Below are positions 20,716 to 30,255 of a DNA stretch of 64,000 bases, in pieces; positions within the stretch are counted from its first letter, which is position 1, and each line of letters begins with the position of its first letter. Both the position numbers and the translations under genes were made by a program. The stretch is from Cyanobacteria bacterium FACHB-DQ100 (GTDB taxonomy: Bacteria; Cyanobacteriota; Cyanobacteriia; Leptolyngbyales; Leptolyngbyaceae): assembly GCA_014695195.1 (NCBI GenBank), contig JACJNW010000037.1:1-64000 (forward strand). The letters are read 5' to 3'. The notes under the pieces are model-generated. The model saw only the letters and a list, made by a program, of their open reading frames with translations. It did not search any database and had not been told where the DNA came from.

Positions 20716-20752
20716 GAACCTCGTAGCTCAGATTTCTTGAGTCCATGAGGTT
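20716..20752 (+). promoter_or_regulatory. Stem-loop in the rpsL-rpsG spacer
   Basis: GAACCTC (20716-20722) pairs with GAGGTTC (20746-20752), and GCTCA/TGAGT adds an inner stem. Only a short, interrupted T-rich stretch (GTTTGTT) follows. In Escherichia coli S7 represses its own operon by binding the rpsL-rpsG spacer; whether this element has such a role is only a suggestion. It could also be a partial terminator or a processing site. Confidence 0.45.
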
Positions 20753-20874
20753 CGTTTGTTAGCGATCGAAGCTATTTTAGAGAATCTTCTCACGACACTC
20801 TTTTGAACTCCACGATCGCGCCCCCGGTTTGCTGACTCAATCCATTTACTGTTCTTTTCTCTTAAAGGCTCATT

Positions 20875-21345
20875 ATGTCTCGTCGCGTCGTAATCAAAAA
20901 GCGTCCCATTCCCCCCGACTCCGTGCATAATTCTCGCCTAGTCACCATGATGGTGCGGCGGATTATGGCGAGCGGCAAAAAATCTCTAGCTACCCGCATT
21001 GTTTATGATGCGTTTGAAACGATTCGAGAGCGCACTGGTGCTGATCCGCTAGAGACGTTTGAGCGGGCAGTCAAGAATGCGACTCCTTTGGTTGAAGTGA
21101 AAGCGCGTCGGGTGGGTGGTGCAACGTACCAAGTACCGATGGAAGTGCGAAGCGATCGTGGAATTGCCCTAGCGTTGAGATGGTTAATCCAGTTCTCGCG
21201 AGCGCGTGCAGGCAAATCGATGTCAGCCAAACTGGCAAGCGAACTAATGGATGCCGCCAACGAAACGGGAAGCGCGATTCGGAAGCGGGAAGAAACCCAC
21301 CGGATGGCAGAAGCTAATAAAGCATTCGCACACTATCGCTATTAA
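20875..21345 (+). CDS. rpsG: 30S ribosomal protein S7
   Basis: S7 nucleates assembly of the 30S head and contacts the E-site tRNA. The family features MSRR...[23 protein letters not shown]-like start, the [30 protein letters not shown] segment and RRIMA are present (only parts are quoted). The 156-aa length is standard. It follows rpsL after 190 nt and precedes fusA by 67 nt. Confidence 0.97.
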   Translation: MSRRVVIKKRPIPPDSVHNSRLVTMMVRRIMASGKKSLATRIVYDAFETIRERTGADPLETFERAVKNATPLVEVKARRVGGATYQVPMEVRSDRGIALALRWLIQFSRARAGKSMSAKLASELMDAANETGSAIRKREETHRMAEANKAFAHYRY

Positions 21346-21412
21346 AAAGTATAAAATCTTAATAGACGCAGTAGTGTGATTTAAACCATGCACAGATGCT
21401 AAGGAGGTAGCT

Positions 21413-23548
21413 GTGGCTCGTACCGTCCCGCTCGAAAGAGTCAGAAACATCGGGATCGCCGCGCATATTGATGCGGGCAAGACAACAACAACTGAACGAA
21501 TTCTATTTTACTCCGGCATCGTCCATAAGATTGGCGAAGTGCATGAGGGGACAGCCACAACGGACTGGATGGAGCAAGAGCGGGAGCGGGGCATTACGAT
21601 CACCGCTGCTGCAATTACGACTCAATGGACTCGTCGTGATGCTGATAAGCCGAACCAGCCTGGTGAAGGCGAACTTGAACATAAGATCAACATCATTGAC
21701 ACGCCTGGGCACGTAGACTTCACAATCGAAGTTGAACGCTCAATGCGAGTGCTTGACGGTGTAATCGCTGTATTCTGCTCGGTGGGTGGCGTTCAACCGC
21801 AATCGGAAACCGTGTGGAAGCAAGCGAACCGTTACAAGGTTCCCCGCATGGTGTTCGTGAACAAGATGGACAGAACTGGTGCGGACTTCTTCAAAGTCTA
21901 TGATCAGATTCGCGATCGTCTGCAAGCAAAAGCGGTTCCCATCCAAATCCCGATCGGTGCTGAAGATCAGTTCAAAGGCATCATTGACCTTGTGCGGATG
22001 AAAGCCTACATCCACAAGGATGATTTAGGTCGCGAAATTGAAGTCACTGAGATTCCCGAAGATCTCAAAGAGAAAGCCGAGGAATTTCGCACGAACTTGA
22101 TCGAATCGGTTGCAGAAACTGATGAAGCGCTGCTTGAGAAGTATTTCGCAGGTGAAGAACTCACCGAAGAAGAAATCAAAGCCGCAATTCGGAAAGGGAC
22201 GATCGAGGGAATTGACGGAGAATTCTTTGTGCCGATGCTTTGCGGTTCTGCCTTCAAAAACAAGGGCGTTCAGCAAATGCTTGATGCGGTGCTGGATTAC
22301 CTTCCGTCACCGATCGACATTCCGCCGATTCAGGGAACGCTGCCGGATGGCAGCGTTGCCGCTCGTCCTCCGAAAGATGATGCACCTCTGGCTGCACTCG
22401 CTTTCAAAGTGATGACGGATAAATTCGTCGGTCGCTTAACTTTTGTTCGCGTTTACTCTGGTGTACTGTCGAAAGGTAGCTACATCTATAACTCGTCCAA
22501 GGGCAAGAAAGAGCGCGTTTCTCGGTTGATTGTCTTGAAAGCGGACGATCGAATTGATGTAGACGAACTCAGAGCGGGCGACTTGGGAGCAATTCCCGGA
22601 CTGTCTGATACTCTGACAGGCGATACGCTTTGCCCTGAAGGCGACAACATCGTTCTTGAATCGCTGTTTATTCCTGAGCCTGTAATCTCGGTTGCAGTAG
22701 AACCGAAGACCAAGGGCGATATGGAGAAACTCTCGAAAGCGCTCAAGGCATTGTCTGAAGAAGACCCGACTTTCCGTGTCAGCATTGATCAAGAAACTAA
22801 CCAAACTGTAATCGCCGGAATGGGTGAATTGCACTTGGAAATCTTGGTCGATCGAATGCTCCGCGAGTTCAAAGTCGAAGCAAACGTCGGTGCGCCTCAA
22901 GTAGCTTACCGGGAGACCATTCGTAAAGCCGTCAAAGCTGAAGGCAAATTTGTCCGTCAGAGCGGTGGTAAAGGTCAGTATGGTCACGTTGTCATCCAGC
23001 TTGAACCAGGCGAAACAGGTAGCGGATTCGAGTTCGTCTCGAAGATTGTGGGCGGAACCGTTCCTAAAGAATATGTTGGACCTGCTGAACAGGGCATGAA
23101 GGAAGCCTGCGAAAGCGGCATCTTGGCAGGTTACCCGCTCATCGACGTGAAAGCAACACTCGTCGATGGTTCCTACCACGATGTAGACTCTTCTGAAATG
23201 GCATTTAAGATTGCCGGATCGATGGCGATCAAGGATGGCGTATTAAAAGCCAGCCCGGTACTCTTAGAGCCGATGATGAAGGTTGAAGTTGAAGTGCCAG
23301 AAGACTTTCTGGGTAGCGTCATGGGCAACCTGATCTCGAAGCGTGGGCAGATTGAAGCTCAAGGAGTCGAGCGGGGAATTGCCAAGGTCACAACCAAGGT
23401 TCCACTGGCAGAAATGTTTGGATATGCTACGGATATCCGATCGATGACTCAGGGACGCGGTACTTTTACAATGGAATTTAGCCATTACGAAGAAGTACCT
23501 AAGAACGTCGCTGAAACCATCATTGCGAAAAACAAAGGGAACGCTTAA
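21413..23548 (+). CDS. fusA: Translation elongation factor G
   Basis: EF-G is the GTPase that drives translocation on the ribosome. The GTP-binding P-loop AHIDAGKTT is at residues 17-25, DTPGHVDFT gives the G3 motif and [10 protein letters not shown] the G4 motif. The remaining domains run to [10 protein letters not shown] at the end. The length of 711 aa is slightly above the family's usual 690-700. The start is GTG at 21413 with a strong AAGGAGG at 21401-21407. tuf follows after 21 nt. Confidence 0.98.
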   Translation: MARTVPLERVRNIGIAAHIDAGKTTTTERILFYSGIVHKIGEVHEGTATTDWMEQERERGITITAAAITTQWTRRDADKPNQPGEGELEHKINIIDTPGHVDFTIEVERSMRVLDGVIAVFCSVGGVQPQSETVWKQANRYKVPRMVFVNKMDRTGADFFKVYDQIRDRLQAKAVPIQIPIGAEDQFKGIIDLVRMKAYIHKDDLGREIEVTEIPEDLKEKAEEFRTNLIESVAETDEALLEKYFAGEELTEEEIKAAIRKGTIEGIDGEFFVPMLCGSAFKNKGVQQMLDAVLDYLPSPIDIPPIQGTLPDGSVAARPPKDDAPLAALAFKVMTDKFVGRLTFVRVYSGVLSKGSYIYNSSKGKKERVSRLIVLKADDRIDVDELRAGDLGAIPGLSDTLTGDTLCPEGDNIVLESLFIPEPVISVAVEPKTKGDMEKLSKALKALSEEDPTFRVSIDQETNQTVIAGMGELHLEILVDRMLREFKVEANVGAPQVAYRETIRKAVKAEGKFVRQSGGKGQYGHVVIQLEPGETGSGFEFVSKIVGGTVPKEYVGPAEQGMKEACESGILAGYPLIDVKATLVDGSYHDVDSSEMAFKIAGSMAIKDGVLKASPVLLEPMMKVEVEVPEDFLGSVMGNLISKRGQIEAQGVERGIAKVTTKVPLAEMFGYATDIRSMTQGRGTFTMEFSHYEEVPKNVAETIIAKNKGNA

Positions 23549-23569
23549 TCAGGAGAGGAATTGTAATTC

Positions 23570-24799
23570 ATGGCACGCGCAAAGTTTGAACGGACTAAAC
23601 CCCACGTCAACATCGGCACGATCGGTCACGTTGACCACGGCAAAACCACACTCACGGCTGCTATCACGATGACCCTTTCAGCTCTGGGTCAAGCGGCAGC
23701 CCGAAAGTACGAAGACATTGATGCAGCCCCGGAAGAAAAAGCACGGGGGATCACAATCAACACCGCTCACGTGGAGTACGAAACTGAAACCCGTCACTAT
23801 GCTCACGTTGACTGTCCCGGACACGCCGACTATGTGAAAAACATGATCACGGGTGCGGCTCAGATGGACGGCGCGATCTTGGTTGTATCTGCGGCTGATG
23901 GCCCGATGCCCCAAACTCGTGAACACATCCTCTTGGCTCGTCAGGTGGGCGTTCCTCGTCTGGTAGTCTTCTTGAACAAGAAAGACATGGTGGACGACGA
24001 AGAACTGCTGGAACTCGTTGAACTCGAAGTTCGCGAACTGTTGGATTCGTATGAATTTCCCGGTGACGAAATTCCGATCACCGCAGGTTCGGCACTCCAG
24101 GCGGTTGAAGCAATGACTGCTAACCCCAAGACCAAGAAGGGTGAAAACGAGTGGGTTGACTGCATTTACGCGCTGATGGATTCGGTTGACGAATACATCC
24201 CAACTCCTGAGCGCGATGTTGACAAGCCGTTCTTGATGGCAGTTGAAGACGTATTCTCGATCACAGGTCGGGGTACGGTGGCAACGGGTCGGATCGAGCG
24301 CGGTAAAGTCAAAGTGCAAGACGAAGTTGAACTCGTTGGTATCCGCGACACTCGCAAGAGTACTGTGACCGGAATCGAAATGTTCAAGAAGAGCCTTGAA
24401 GAAGGGATGGCAGGCGACAACGCAGGTATCTTGCTTCGGGGTATTCAAAAGGCCGATATTGAGCGTGGCATGGTGCTGGCGAAGCCCGGTTCGATCAAGC
24501 CTCACACTCAATTCGAGTCTGAAGTATACATTCTGAAGAAAGAAGAAGGCGGTCGTCACACTCCGTTCTTCCCTGGCTATCGTCCTCAGTTCTACGTTCG
24601 GACAACTGACGTAACTGGAACCATCAGCAACTTCACAACCGACGAAGGCGGCGAAGCTGAAATGGTGATGCCTGGAGACCGGATCAAGATGACTGTGGAA
24701 CTGATCAACCCGATCGCAATCGAACAAGGAATGCGCTTTGCAATCCGTGAAGGCGGTCGTACCGTTGGTGCAGGCGTGGTCTCGAAAATCCTCAAGTAA
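23570..24799 (+). CDS. tuf: Translation elongation factor Tu
   Basis: EF-Tu delivers aminoacyl-tRNA to the ribosome. P-loop GHVDHGKT is at 19-26, the G3 motif is [15 protein letters not shown] and G4 is NKKDMVDD. The 409-aa length and [15 protein letters not shown]-terminus are typical. AGGAGAGG lies just before the ATG. The codon use is strongly biased as expected for a highly expressed gene, and long open antisense frames inside it are a by-product of this bias. A hairpin terminator follows, so tuf appears to end the str transcript. Confidence 0.98.
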   Translation: MARAKFERTKPHVNIGTIGHVDHGKTTLTAAITMTLSALGQAAARKYEDIDAAPEEKARGITINTAHVEYETETRHYAHVDCPGHADYVKNMITGAAQMDGAILVVSAADGPMPQTREHILLARQVGVPRLVVFLNKKDMVDDEELLELVELEVRELLDSYEFPGDEIPITAGSALQAVEAMTANPKTKKGENEWVDCIYALMDSVDEYIPTPERDVDKPFLMAVEDVFSITGRGTVATGRIERGKVKVQDEVELVGIRDTRKSTVTGIEMFKKSLEEGMAGDNAGILLRGIQKADIERGMVLAKPGSIKPHTQFESEVYILKKEEGGRHTPFFPGYRPQFYVRTTDVTGTISNFTTDEGGEAEMVMPGDRIKMTVELINPIAIEQGMRFAIREGGRTVGAGVVSKILK

Positions 24800-24817
24800 G
24801 CACTTAACTAATTGAAG

Positions 24818-24853
24818 TGAAGCCTCCAGTGGATTGCTCTGCTGGAGGCTTCA
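24818..24853 (+). terminator. Hairpin after tuf
   Basis: TGAAGCCTCCAG (24818-24829) pairs perfectly with CTGGAGGCTTCA (24842-24853), a 12-bp stem with a 12-nt loop. The following sequence TTTGCAT is only weakly T-rich. It probably separates tuf from rpsJ at the transcript level. Confidence 0.75.
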
Positions 24854-24967
24854 TTTGCATAGCTTAGCCCTGTCAACTTTTCCGAAGATGATGACTCGAA
24901 GTGAAAAAGCGAACAGTGTTAGAGATGAAGACCGGGAACTACTTTTAGCTTAAGCATTGGACTGCCA

Positions 24968-25297
24968 TTAGCGCCGTTCCTCAATAATGGTTTCAGAAAG
25001 TGGCTGACCCTGACCTTGGATAAGTTGCTGCGGATCAATTTGGCGGTAGTGAAGTTTTTTGATGTGTTTAATTAAGCCAGAAGACAGCAATGATTGATGA
25101 AAAGAGTTTTGCTCAGTCGCTTCGTCCTCCTTGTCGCTCTTTCCATCGCAATGTCTTCGATGCTCTCGGCTGGAAGATCAGAGATTTCTTGGCGATTTTC
25201 GTGAGATGATTCGATGGACACGCAAAGCGTAAACCAAAGGCACCGCACTTTGCAAAACGGTTTTGAGTTGTTCTGAATTAAGCATCATCTCAGACAT
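24968..25297 (-). pseudogene. Decayed small gene antisense in the tuf-rpsJ gap, possible antitoxin-like protein
   Basis: A 110-codon frame on the minus strand begins at ATG 25297-25295 behind a good Shine-Dalgarno (AGAGGAG) and reads MSEMMLNSEQLKTVLQSAVP onwards to about residue 27. It then has a stop (TGA, codon 40). Over codons about 27-53 the protein-like sequence is in the +1 frame (SIESSHENRQEISDLPAESI), after which it returns to the first frame (ATEQNSFHQSLLSSG, IDPQQLIQGQGQPLSETI) and ends EERR-stop at 24968. Two compensating frameshifts explain this. The C-terminal tail resembles, from memory, small cyanobacterial antitoxin-like proteins. Sequencing error instead of decay is possible. 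Confidence 0.6.
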
Positions 25298-25377
25298 TAC
25301 GGCTCCTCTACGAAAGGCTAGCGATAGTTAGTTCACATGATTTCTTCAGAAGATCGAGTGTGCAACGGTTTTAGCGC

Positions 25378-25383
25378 TACAAT
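25378..25383 (+). promoter_or_regulatory. Possible -10 box of an rpsJ promoter
   Basis: TACAAT lies 58 nt upstream of the rpsJ ATG and is a good -10 match, but no convincing -35 box is 17 nt upstream. Together with the terminator after tuf it suggests that rpsJ has its own promoter. Confidence 0.4.
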
Positions 25384-25440
25384 AGTTGACTGGCGCACAG
25401 AGCGCATCCCTCTGAACCACTGACAACTTGGGAACTCAAT

Positions 25441-25758
25441 ATGGCAACGATTCAACAGCAAAAAATTCGCATTCGCCTCAAAGCGTTCGATCGACGTTTA
25501 CTCGATACATCTTGTGAAAAGATCGTCGATACTGCAAACCGCACGAATGCGACCGCAATTGGTCCGATTCCGCTTCCGACTCGTCGTAAAATCTATTGCG
25601 TTCTGCGCTCTCCGCACGTTGATAAGGACTCGCGTGAGCATTTTGAAACTCGGACGCACCATCGCTTGATTGATATCTATCAGCCTTCTTCTAAGACGAT
25701 CGATGCTCTTATGAAGCTCGATCTTCCGGCGGGTGTGGATATCGAAGTGAAGCTGTAA
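25441..25758 (+). CDS. rpsJ: 30S ribosomal protein S10
   Basis: S10 is part of the 30S head and, in many bacteria, also binds NusB in antitermination. The [15 protein letters not shown] start, the [30 protein letters not shown] core and the ASS-like [23 protein letters not shown] end are conserved. The 105-aa length is normal. In cyanobacteria rpsJ usually follows tuf, as here, but 641 nt with a hairpin and a decayed gene now separate them. A strong terminator follows. Confidence 0.98.
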   Translation: MATIQQQKIRIRLKAFDRRLLDTSCEKIVDTANRTNATAIGPIPLPTRRKIYCVLRSPHVDKDSREHFETRTHHRLIDIYQPSSKTIDALMKLDLPAGVDIEVKL

Positions 25759-25763
25759 TTGAG

Positions 25764-25796
25764 AAGGATGTGAGAAAATCACATCCTTTATTTTTT
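25764..25796 (+). terminator. Terminator after rpsJ
   Basis: AAGGATGTGA at 25764-25773 pairs perfectly with 25779-25788 around a GAAAA loop and is followed by TATTTTTT. Classical intrinsic terminator. Confidence 0.92.
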
Positions 25797-25863
25797 GAAT
25801 TGCTTACATCTCTTAACAGTGATCCGTTACAGTAGAGAAAAGCACCTCACCGTTTGCAGAGTA

Positions 25864-26511
25864 ATGACTTCATCGATCGCGGTTCGCGAACTTCCCCTAT
25901 TCCCGTTGCCTGACCTCGTTTTATTTCCAGGTCGTCCCTTACCGTTGCACATCTTCGAGTTTCGCTACCGAATGATGATGAACACGATTCTGGAGAGCGA
26001 TCGACGGTTTGGCGTGTTGATGTGGGATCAAGCCAAAGGGCAACCTGCGCCTGTTGGGTGTTGTGCAGAAATCGTGCAGTTTCAGCGATTGCCGGACGAT
26101 CGAATGAAGGTTTTGACGCTTGGACAGCAGCGCTTTAGAGTGTTGGAATACACTCGTGAGAAGCCTTACCGCGTGGGTTTGGTTGAGTGGATTGAAGATC
26201 GTCCACCAACTCAGGATTTGAGACCTTTAGCGAAGGAAGTGAATCAGCTTCTTCATGACGTGGTGCGGCTTTCGGAGAAGCTGTCCGGTCAAGATATCGA
26301 GCTACCAGAAGAAATTCCGAGCTTGCCGACTGAGCTTTCGTACTGGATTGCAAGCAATTTGCATAATGTGCCGGACGAGCAGCAATCGCTTTTAGAACTG
26401 CAAGACACTCAGGCTCGGCTAGAACGAGAATCTGAAATTCTAACTTCAACTCGAAATCATTTAGCAGCTCGGACTGTGCTAAAGGACACGCTGAAAGATG
26501 TTGCAGAGTAA
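25864..26511 (+). CDS. LON N-terminal (substrate-binding) domain protein
   Basis: The 215-aa protein consists of the LON substrate-binding domain without the AAA+ or protease parts of Lon. LPLFPLPDLVLFPGRPLPLHIFEFRYR at the start (quoted in part) and the GVLMW and GCCAEIVQF segments are typical. A helical C-terminal region follows. Such stand-alone proteins are common in cyanobacteria; their role is unknown, with peptide or substrate binding inferred from the Lon domain. The ATG at 25864 is chosen as the domain begins directly after it; a longer frame from 25795 overlaps the rpsJ terminator. Confidence 0.85.
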   Translation: MTSSIAVRELPLFPLPDLVLFPGRPLPLHIFEFRYRMMMNTILESDRRFGVLMWDQAKGQPAPVGCCAEIVQFQRLPDDRMKVLTLGQQRFRVLEYTREKPYRVGLVEWIEDRPPTQDLRPLAKEVNQLLHDVVRLSEKLSGQDIELPEEIPSLPTELSYWIASNLHNVPDEQQSLLELQDTQARLERESEILTSTRNHLAARTVLKDTLKDVAE

Positions 26512-26537
26512 TAGTTAGTAATAGTTAATAGAATGAT

Positions 26538-26569
26538 ACCCGTCGATTAAGAATGACGGGTTATTTTTT
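26538..26569. terminator. Terminator between the convergent LON-domain gene and rnb
   Basis: ACCCGTC (26538-26544) pairs with GACGGGT (26555-26561), followed by TATTTTTT. It lies between two converging genes and serves at least the plus-strand gene. Confidence 0.75.
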
Positions 26570-26571
26570 GG

Positions 26572-28590
26572 CTATCCGACCGCTTGCTGTGCTTCTTGTT
26601 GGGTGACTTCTTGGAAGCGGATTTCATCACGGCGCGGATCGACGAGACTAACTTTGAGGCGCAATTGATCGCCGGGACGTGCCGATCGCGCGAAAACCAT
26701 CGGCAGCTCCAGACCCAATTCTTCGAGCAGCACCAGACCTAATCCTTCATGCTCCCGCAACCAGCGCAGCATCAAAGCATCCCACACTTCATTAGAGTGC
26801 CGTCGCAAATATTCCAGGCTCCAGTAGCGATTGGTTTGACGCTCGACAAAGACCGCTTCTTGAACGGCTAGACCAATATTAATCATCAGTTCTTTCACTT
26901 CCTCGACTGAGAAAGGCAGAACATCACCGCGTAAATGCGCCTTGATTTGGAAGTGGGCAACTAAATCGCTGTAGCGACGAATCGGGGAGGTGACTTGAGT
27001 GTAGGTGTCGAGTCCGAGACTTGCATGACGAGCAGGCGTAATGGTCAATTCGCTGCGGGGCATACAGCGACGGATGGCGCACGATCGCACAGGACCCGCC
27101 GGAAGTTGCAGCAGTTCTTCATCCGAGGGTAATTCCGGCTGAGGTTGACCGCGAAAGGGAAGCGGCAAATTGTGCGTTTGAGCGTAACGAGCAGCAACTT
27201 CTCCTGCCAAAATCATCATTTCAGCGACGAGTTGACGGGAGAGAGCGTCGTCGAGAACTTCGATCGTCACTTCGCCATCGCTTTTTACTTTGATTGAAGA
27301 CTCCGGCATATGAATGCTAATTGCACCTTGGGACTGTCGCCATGCAGTGCGTCGTTTTGCCCATTTTGCTAAGGCTTCGATTTCTGGTTCACCTTGAATT
27401 CCAAGATGCAGCATCTCATCGACATCATCATAGGTGAGGCGATAGGTCGATCGAATTGAACTCGCGTGAATGCTGTAATCTTCCACCGCGCCTTCTTTGG
27501 TCAGCGTCACTCCAAAGCTTAAGGCACAGCAAGTTTTGCCTGGATTCAAGCTCATGGGACCTGTTGCCAACTCAGACGGAAACATCGGAATCATGCCCGT
27601 TGGCAGATAGATGGTCGTAATGCGTTTGCGGGCATCGAGATCAAGTTCGTCACCGGGAGCCACCCAACGAGTCGGATCAGCGATGTGAATCCAAATTTTC
27701 TCGCGCCCGTCGGGGAGAACTTCTAAGCTCAAGCCATCATCAATTTCGCGGGTGCTTTCATCGTCGATCGTGTAAACCTTCAAGTGCGTCAGATCAAGGC
27801 GATTGACATCGAGATCAGCAGGTGGGAATTCCAAACGATGGTGCGTCACTTCCAGAACCTTATTAGAGAATTGAATCGGAACCTGAGCACGCCGCAGGAA
27901 CATGTTCTCGTGTGGACTCCAGATTCCAAGATCAACGAGAAGCTGGAAGGCGGCTGAAGACGTTTCAGGACGTTTCAGGGCGGCAAGTACCTCGATCGCG
28001 CTGGATCGATTCGGTGCTTCTTCCACAGTAGCAAATCGCTCCAAAGCATCAAGTCGGGGTCGATCAGTGGACTGCCACTCGGTAGGCGTTCCGGCTAGGA
28101 CGAGTTGAATGCGTTCTAAGAAACTCTGCCAATCGCGCTGGCGTTGAGCTTCCATCTCGATTTGATGTTTGAGTTCTGCAACCTGTGTTGCGGATCTGGG
28201 TTCGTAGCGATCGCCTTTCTGCTTAAAGTAAAGCTTATCTTCGGACAGCAAGTAGTAAGCGGCGTAACACATTGCCGGACTTTGCTCCGAAAACAGCAGC
28301 ATTGCTAACTCTTTTGGATTGGTGCTGTCGCTGCCTTCACTCAGGATTTCCCAGGCGACTTCTAGGCTGGAAGGATCAAGGAAGGGCTGGACTTCTTTGA
28401 GAAAATTTGGAATGTCGGAAGGCTTAAAGGTTTGATTTGCGACTTCGTAAGTAATTTGGCGCGGATGAAGGGTGTGGTTTTGAGAACGATCGTCGATCGC
28501 AATCCAGTGTTTTTTACCTTCTGGACGATCGGCAACAGCGAGGCGGCGTTCTCCGTTGGCGCGAAATTCGATTAAGGTTCCCTTCTCCAT
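26572..28590 (-). CDS. rnb: RNase II/RNase R family 3'-5' exoribonuclease
   Basis: The central RNB catalytic domain is clear: the acidic metal-binding block IDDESTREIDDGLSLE near residue 285, HIADPTRWV, and TYLP-like IYLPTGMIPMFP. It degrades RNA from the 3' end. The 672-aa length fits the cyanobacterial RNase II type, which is shorter than RNase R. The ATG at 28590 is preceded by AAAGTTCA only, so the ribosome-binding site is weak. It is the last gene of rpmG-rpsR-rnb; I remember this order from other cyanobacteria and plastid-related clusters. Confidence 0.93.
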   Translation of the reverse strand: MEKGTLIEFRANGERRLAVADRPEGKKHWIAIDDRSQNHTLHPRQITYEVANQTFKPSDIPNFLKEVQPFLDPSSLEVAWEILSEGSDSTNPKELAMLLFSEQSPAMCYAAYYLLSEDKLYFKQKGDRYEPRSATQVAELKHQIEMEAQRQRDWQSFLERIQLVLAGTPTEWQSTDRPRLDALERFATVEEAPNRSSAIEVLAALKRPETSSAAFQLLVDLGIWSPHENMFLRRAQVPIQFSNKVLEVTHHRLEFPPADLDVNRLDLTHLKVYTIDDESTREIDDGLSLEVLPDGREKIWIHIADPTRWVAPGDELDLDARKRITTIYLPTGMIPMFPSELATGPMSLNPGKTCCALSFGVTLTKEGAVEDYSIHASSIRSTYRLTYDDVDEMLHLGIQGEPEIEALAKWAKRRTAWRQSQGAISIHMPESSIKVKSDGEVTIEVLDDALSRQLVAEMMILAGEVAARYAQTHNLPLPFRGQPQPELPSDEELLQLPAGPVRSCAIRRCMPRSELTITPARHASLGLDTYTQVTSPIRRYSDLVAHFQIKAHLRGDVLPFSVEEVKELMINIGLAVQEAVFVERQTNRYWSLEYLRRHSNEVWDALMLRWLREHEGLGLVLLEELGLELPMVFARSARPGDQLRLKVSLVDPRRDEIRFQEVTQQEAQQAVG

Positions 28591-28687
28591 TGAACTTTGC
28601 GGGGGTGATGAATGAATTAAATAGGGGTGGCTGGGATTCGGCGGCTCACACCCTTCACATTAGCACCCCCACAACGGTTTGAAGGGT

Positions 28688-28903
28688 TTAGCCTTCTTGA
28701 TTAACAAACGGTAGTAAAGCAATGACGCGGGCGCGTTTAATTGCAACGGTGAGATCGCGCTGCTGCTTTGCGGTGAGTCCGGTAATTCGGCGGGGCAAGA
28801 TTTTACCGCGCTCAGTGATAAATTTGCGGAGCAGATCGACATCTTTATAATCGATCGGATCACCAGGCTTAATCGGGGAAACTCGACGGCGGAAGTAAGT
28901 CAT
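28688..28903 (-). CDS. rpsR: 30S ribosomal protein S18
   Basis: The 71-aa protein has the S18 features [25 protein letters not shown]-like start (quoted in part), [17 protein letters not shown] and [12 protein letters not shown]18 binds the platform of the 30S subunit next to S6. It lies between rpmG and rnb, about 80 nt after rpmG. Confidence 0.97.
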   Translation of the reverse strand: MTYFRRRVSPIKPGDPIDYKDVDLLRKFITERGKILPRRITGLTAKQQRDLTVAIKRARVIALLPFVNQEG

Positions 28904-28984
28904 GACGGTGTGATTGGTAAAGGGTCAATGGGCGGTAGTTTTCAAAACTACGGGCAAAAACTTACCAGCTTTTGCTGACAAAGA

Positions 28985-29179
28985 TTATTTAATTTCTTTG
29001 TGGGGGGTGTGCCGATTGCAGTGGGTGCAGAACTTTTTCAGTTCTAGACGCGCTGTGGTGTTGCGGCGGTTTTTCGAGGTGGTGTAACGAGACACACCGG
29101 GAGAGCGCTTTGCCGGATTGGTGCGGCACTCAGTACATTCCAGCGTAATGATGAGTCTTACGCCTTTATTCTTTGCCAT
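28985..29179 (-). CDS. rpmG: 50S ribosomal protein L33
   Basis: The 64-aa protein reads [18 protein letters not shown] at its start and ends [14 protein letters not shown]. Two C-x2-C pairs (C15/C18 and C51/C54 approximately) mark it as the zinc-binding form of L33. First gene of the rpmG-rpsR-rnb group. Confidence 0.97.
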   Translation of the reverse strand: MAKNKGVRLIITLECTECRTNPAKRSPGVSRYTTSKNRRNTTARLELKKFCTHCNRHTPHKEIK

Positions 29180-29358
29180 AGGTTTTACGCAAATGAAGAC
29201 ACGAAGATCTATTATTTCATATTTGCTGGGAGATGGGCAAAAAATTGTTTGAGTGAGGGGGTGTGATCGGATGGCTAATAAGGTAAATCAGTAGATAGGA
29301 TGCAATCTATTCCAAAGCACATCTAAGATTCATAAACTAAGTCTCAAGGAATCACAAA

Positions 29359-29871
29359 ATGCAAAGTCAGAATATAGATTTAATCCAAAGCCTCTTTCAA
29401 AGCCGCTTAGCAACTCTTGAGCATCTCTTAAGGTCAGCTCAGACTCATTTTTGTGAGGACGAGTCGTTCCTTCAAAAGCGTATTGCGGCTGATATGTTTC
29501 CCTTCGGTACACAAATTGCTTTCACCTGTAATCAACCACGCAACTTTGCTCTCTGGTGCGATCGTAAACCTGCGAATAATTTAGATCCAGATGTTACATC
29601 TCTCGCGCAGGCATACGAACACCTAACCAACACGAATGAACTCCTTTTGAGCATTAACGTTGAAGATACCAAGCTAGCTGAGATGACCTGCATTGATTTG
29701 GGTCAGAACCTCTACATCGAGCTATCTGGTAGCGCCTATGTAAATGAATTTCTAGTTCCAAACTTTTACTTTCATATGGTCACAGCTTACGACATTCTTC
29801 GTATGGCTGGTGTGCCAATTGGAAAGCAAGATTACATGATGCACCTAATGCCATTAGTTAGGACGGGCTGA
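29359..29871 (+). CDS. DUF1993 family protein
   Basis: The 170-aa protein matches the DUF1993 family, distant relatives of the DinB-like four-helix proteins. The C-terminal FLVPNFYFHMVTAYDILRMAGVPIGKQDY segment (quoted in part) is the family's most conserved region. Histidines that might bind metal are present, but the function is unknown. No signal peptide is seen. It stands alone before the small gene at 29942. Confidence 0.83.
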   Translation: MQSQNIDLIQSLFQSRLATLEHLLRSAQTHFCEDESFLQKRIAADMFPFGTQIAFTCNQPRNFALWCDRKPANNLDPDVTSLAQAYEHLTNTNELLLSINVEDTKLAEMTCIDLGQNLYIELSGSAYVNEFLVPNFYFHMVTAYDILRMAGVPIGKQDYMMHLMPLVRTG

Positions 29872-29941
29872 AGCCTAACTATTGCATCGGACGAACGAAT
29901 TAGAATTGAACTCTCAGTAAGCTTCAAACGAGGTCAGATCG

Positions 29942-30244
29942 ATGACAGTCTGGCAACCCCGCTACAGCAAAGAGAAATTTGCTCGACGTGGCGACGAGAT
30001 TTATGAATCTCAGGTGCGTCCTCAAGTTGAGAAAGGCAATCATGGCAAAATTGTGGCGATCGACATCGAAACCGGAGCTTTTGAGGTTGCAGACGAAATC
30101 TTAACCGCAACCGATCGCTTATTTGAACGGATTCCCGATGCCCAACCTTGGATCGTTCGCATCGGGCACCGAGCCGTTGATCGTTTTGGTGTGCGGAGTT
30201 TGAAAAACCCGTATGATGCAGGGTGTTTACGGGGAGCAAATTAG
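29942..30244 (+). CDS. Conserved cyanobacterial hypothetical protein, 100 aa
   Basis: The product begins MTVWQPRYSKEKFARRGDEI and continues with HGKIVAIDIETGAFEVADE, DAQPWIVRIGHRAVDRFG near the C-terminus. I recognise this type from other cyanobacteria, where, from memory, relatives often stand next to a small retropepsin-like aspartic protease gene; no such partner is present here. The function is unknown, and an antitoxin or chaperone-like role is only a guess. It ends 11 nt before nadC, so the two may be cotranscribed. Confidence 0.75.
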   Translation: MTVWQPRYSKEKFARRGDEIYESQVRPQVEKGNHGKIVAIDIETGAFEVADEILTATDRLFERIPDAQPWIVRIGHRAVDRFGVRSLKNPYDAGCLRGAN

Positions 30245-30255
30245 GTTAGAACATT

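Noticed and set aside
22436-23179. 247-codon open frame antisense to fusA
   Set aside because: Same explanation: codon bias of a highly expressed gene keeps the antisense frame open; the translation does not look like a protein.
23678-24727. Long (349-codon) open frame antisense to tuf
   Set aside because: It mirrors the strongly biased codons of tuf, has a Phe/His/Val-rich composition typical of antisense shadows, and has no ribosome-binding site.
25795-25863. Upstream extension of the LON-domain protein
   Set aside because: It would begin inside the T-tract of the rpsJ terminator; the domain starts right after the ATG at 25864.
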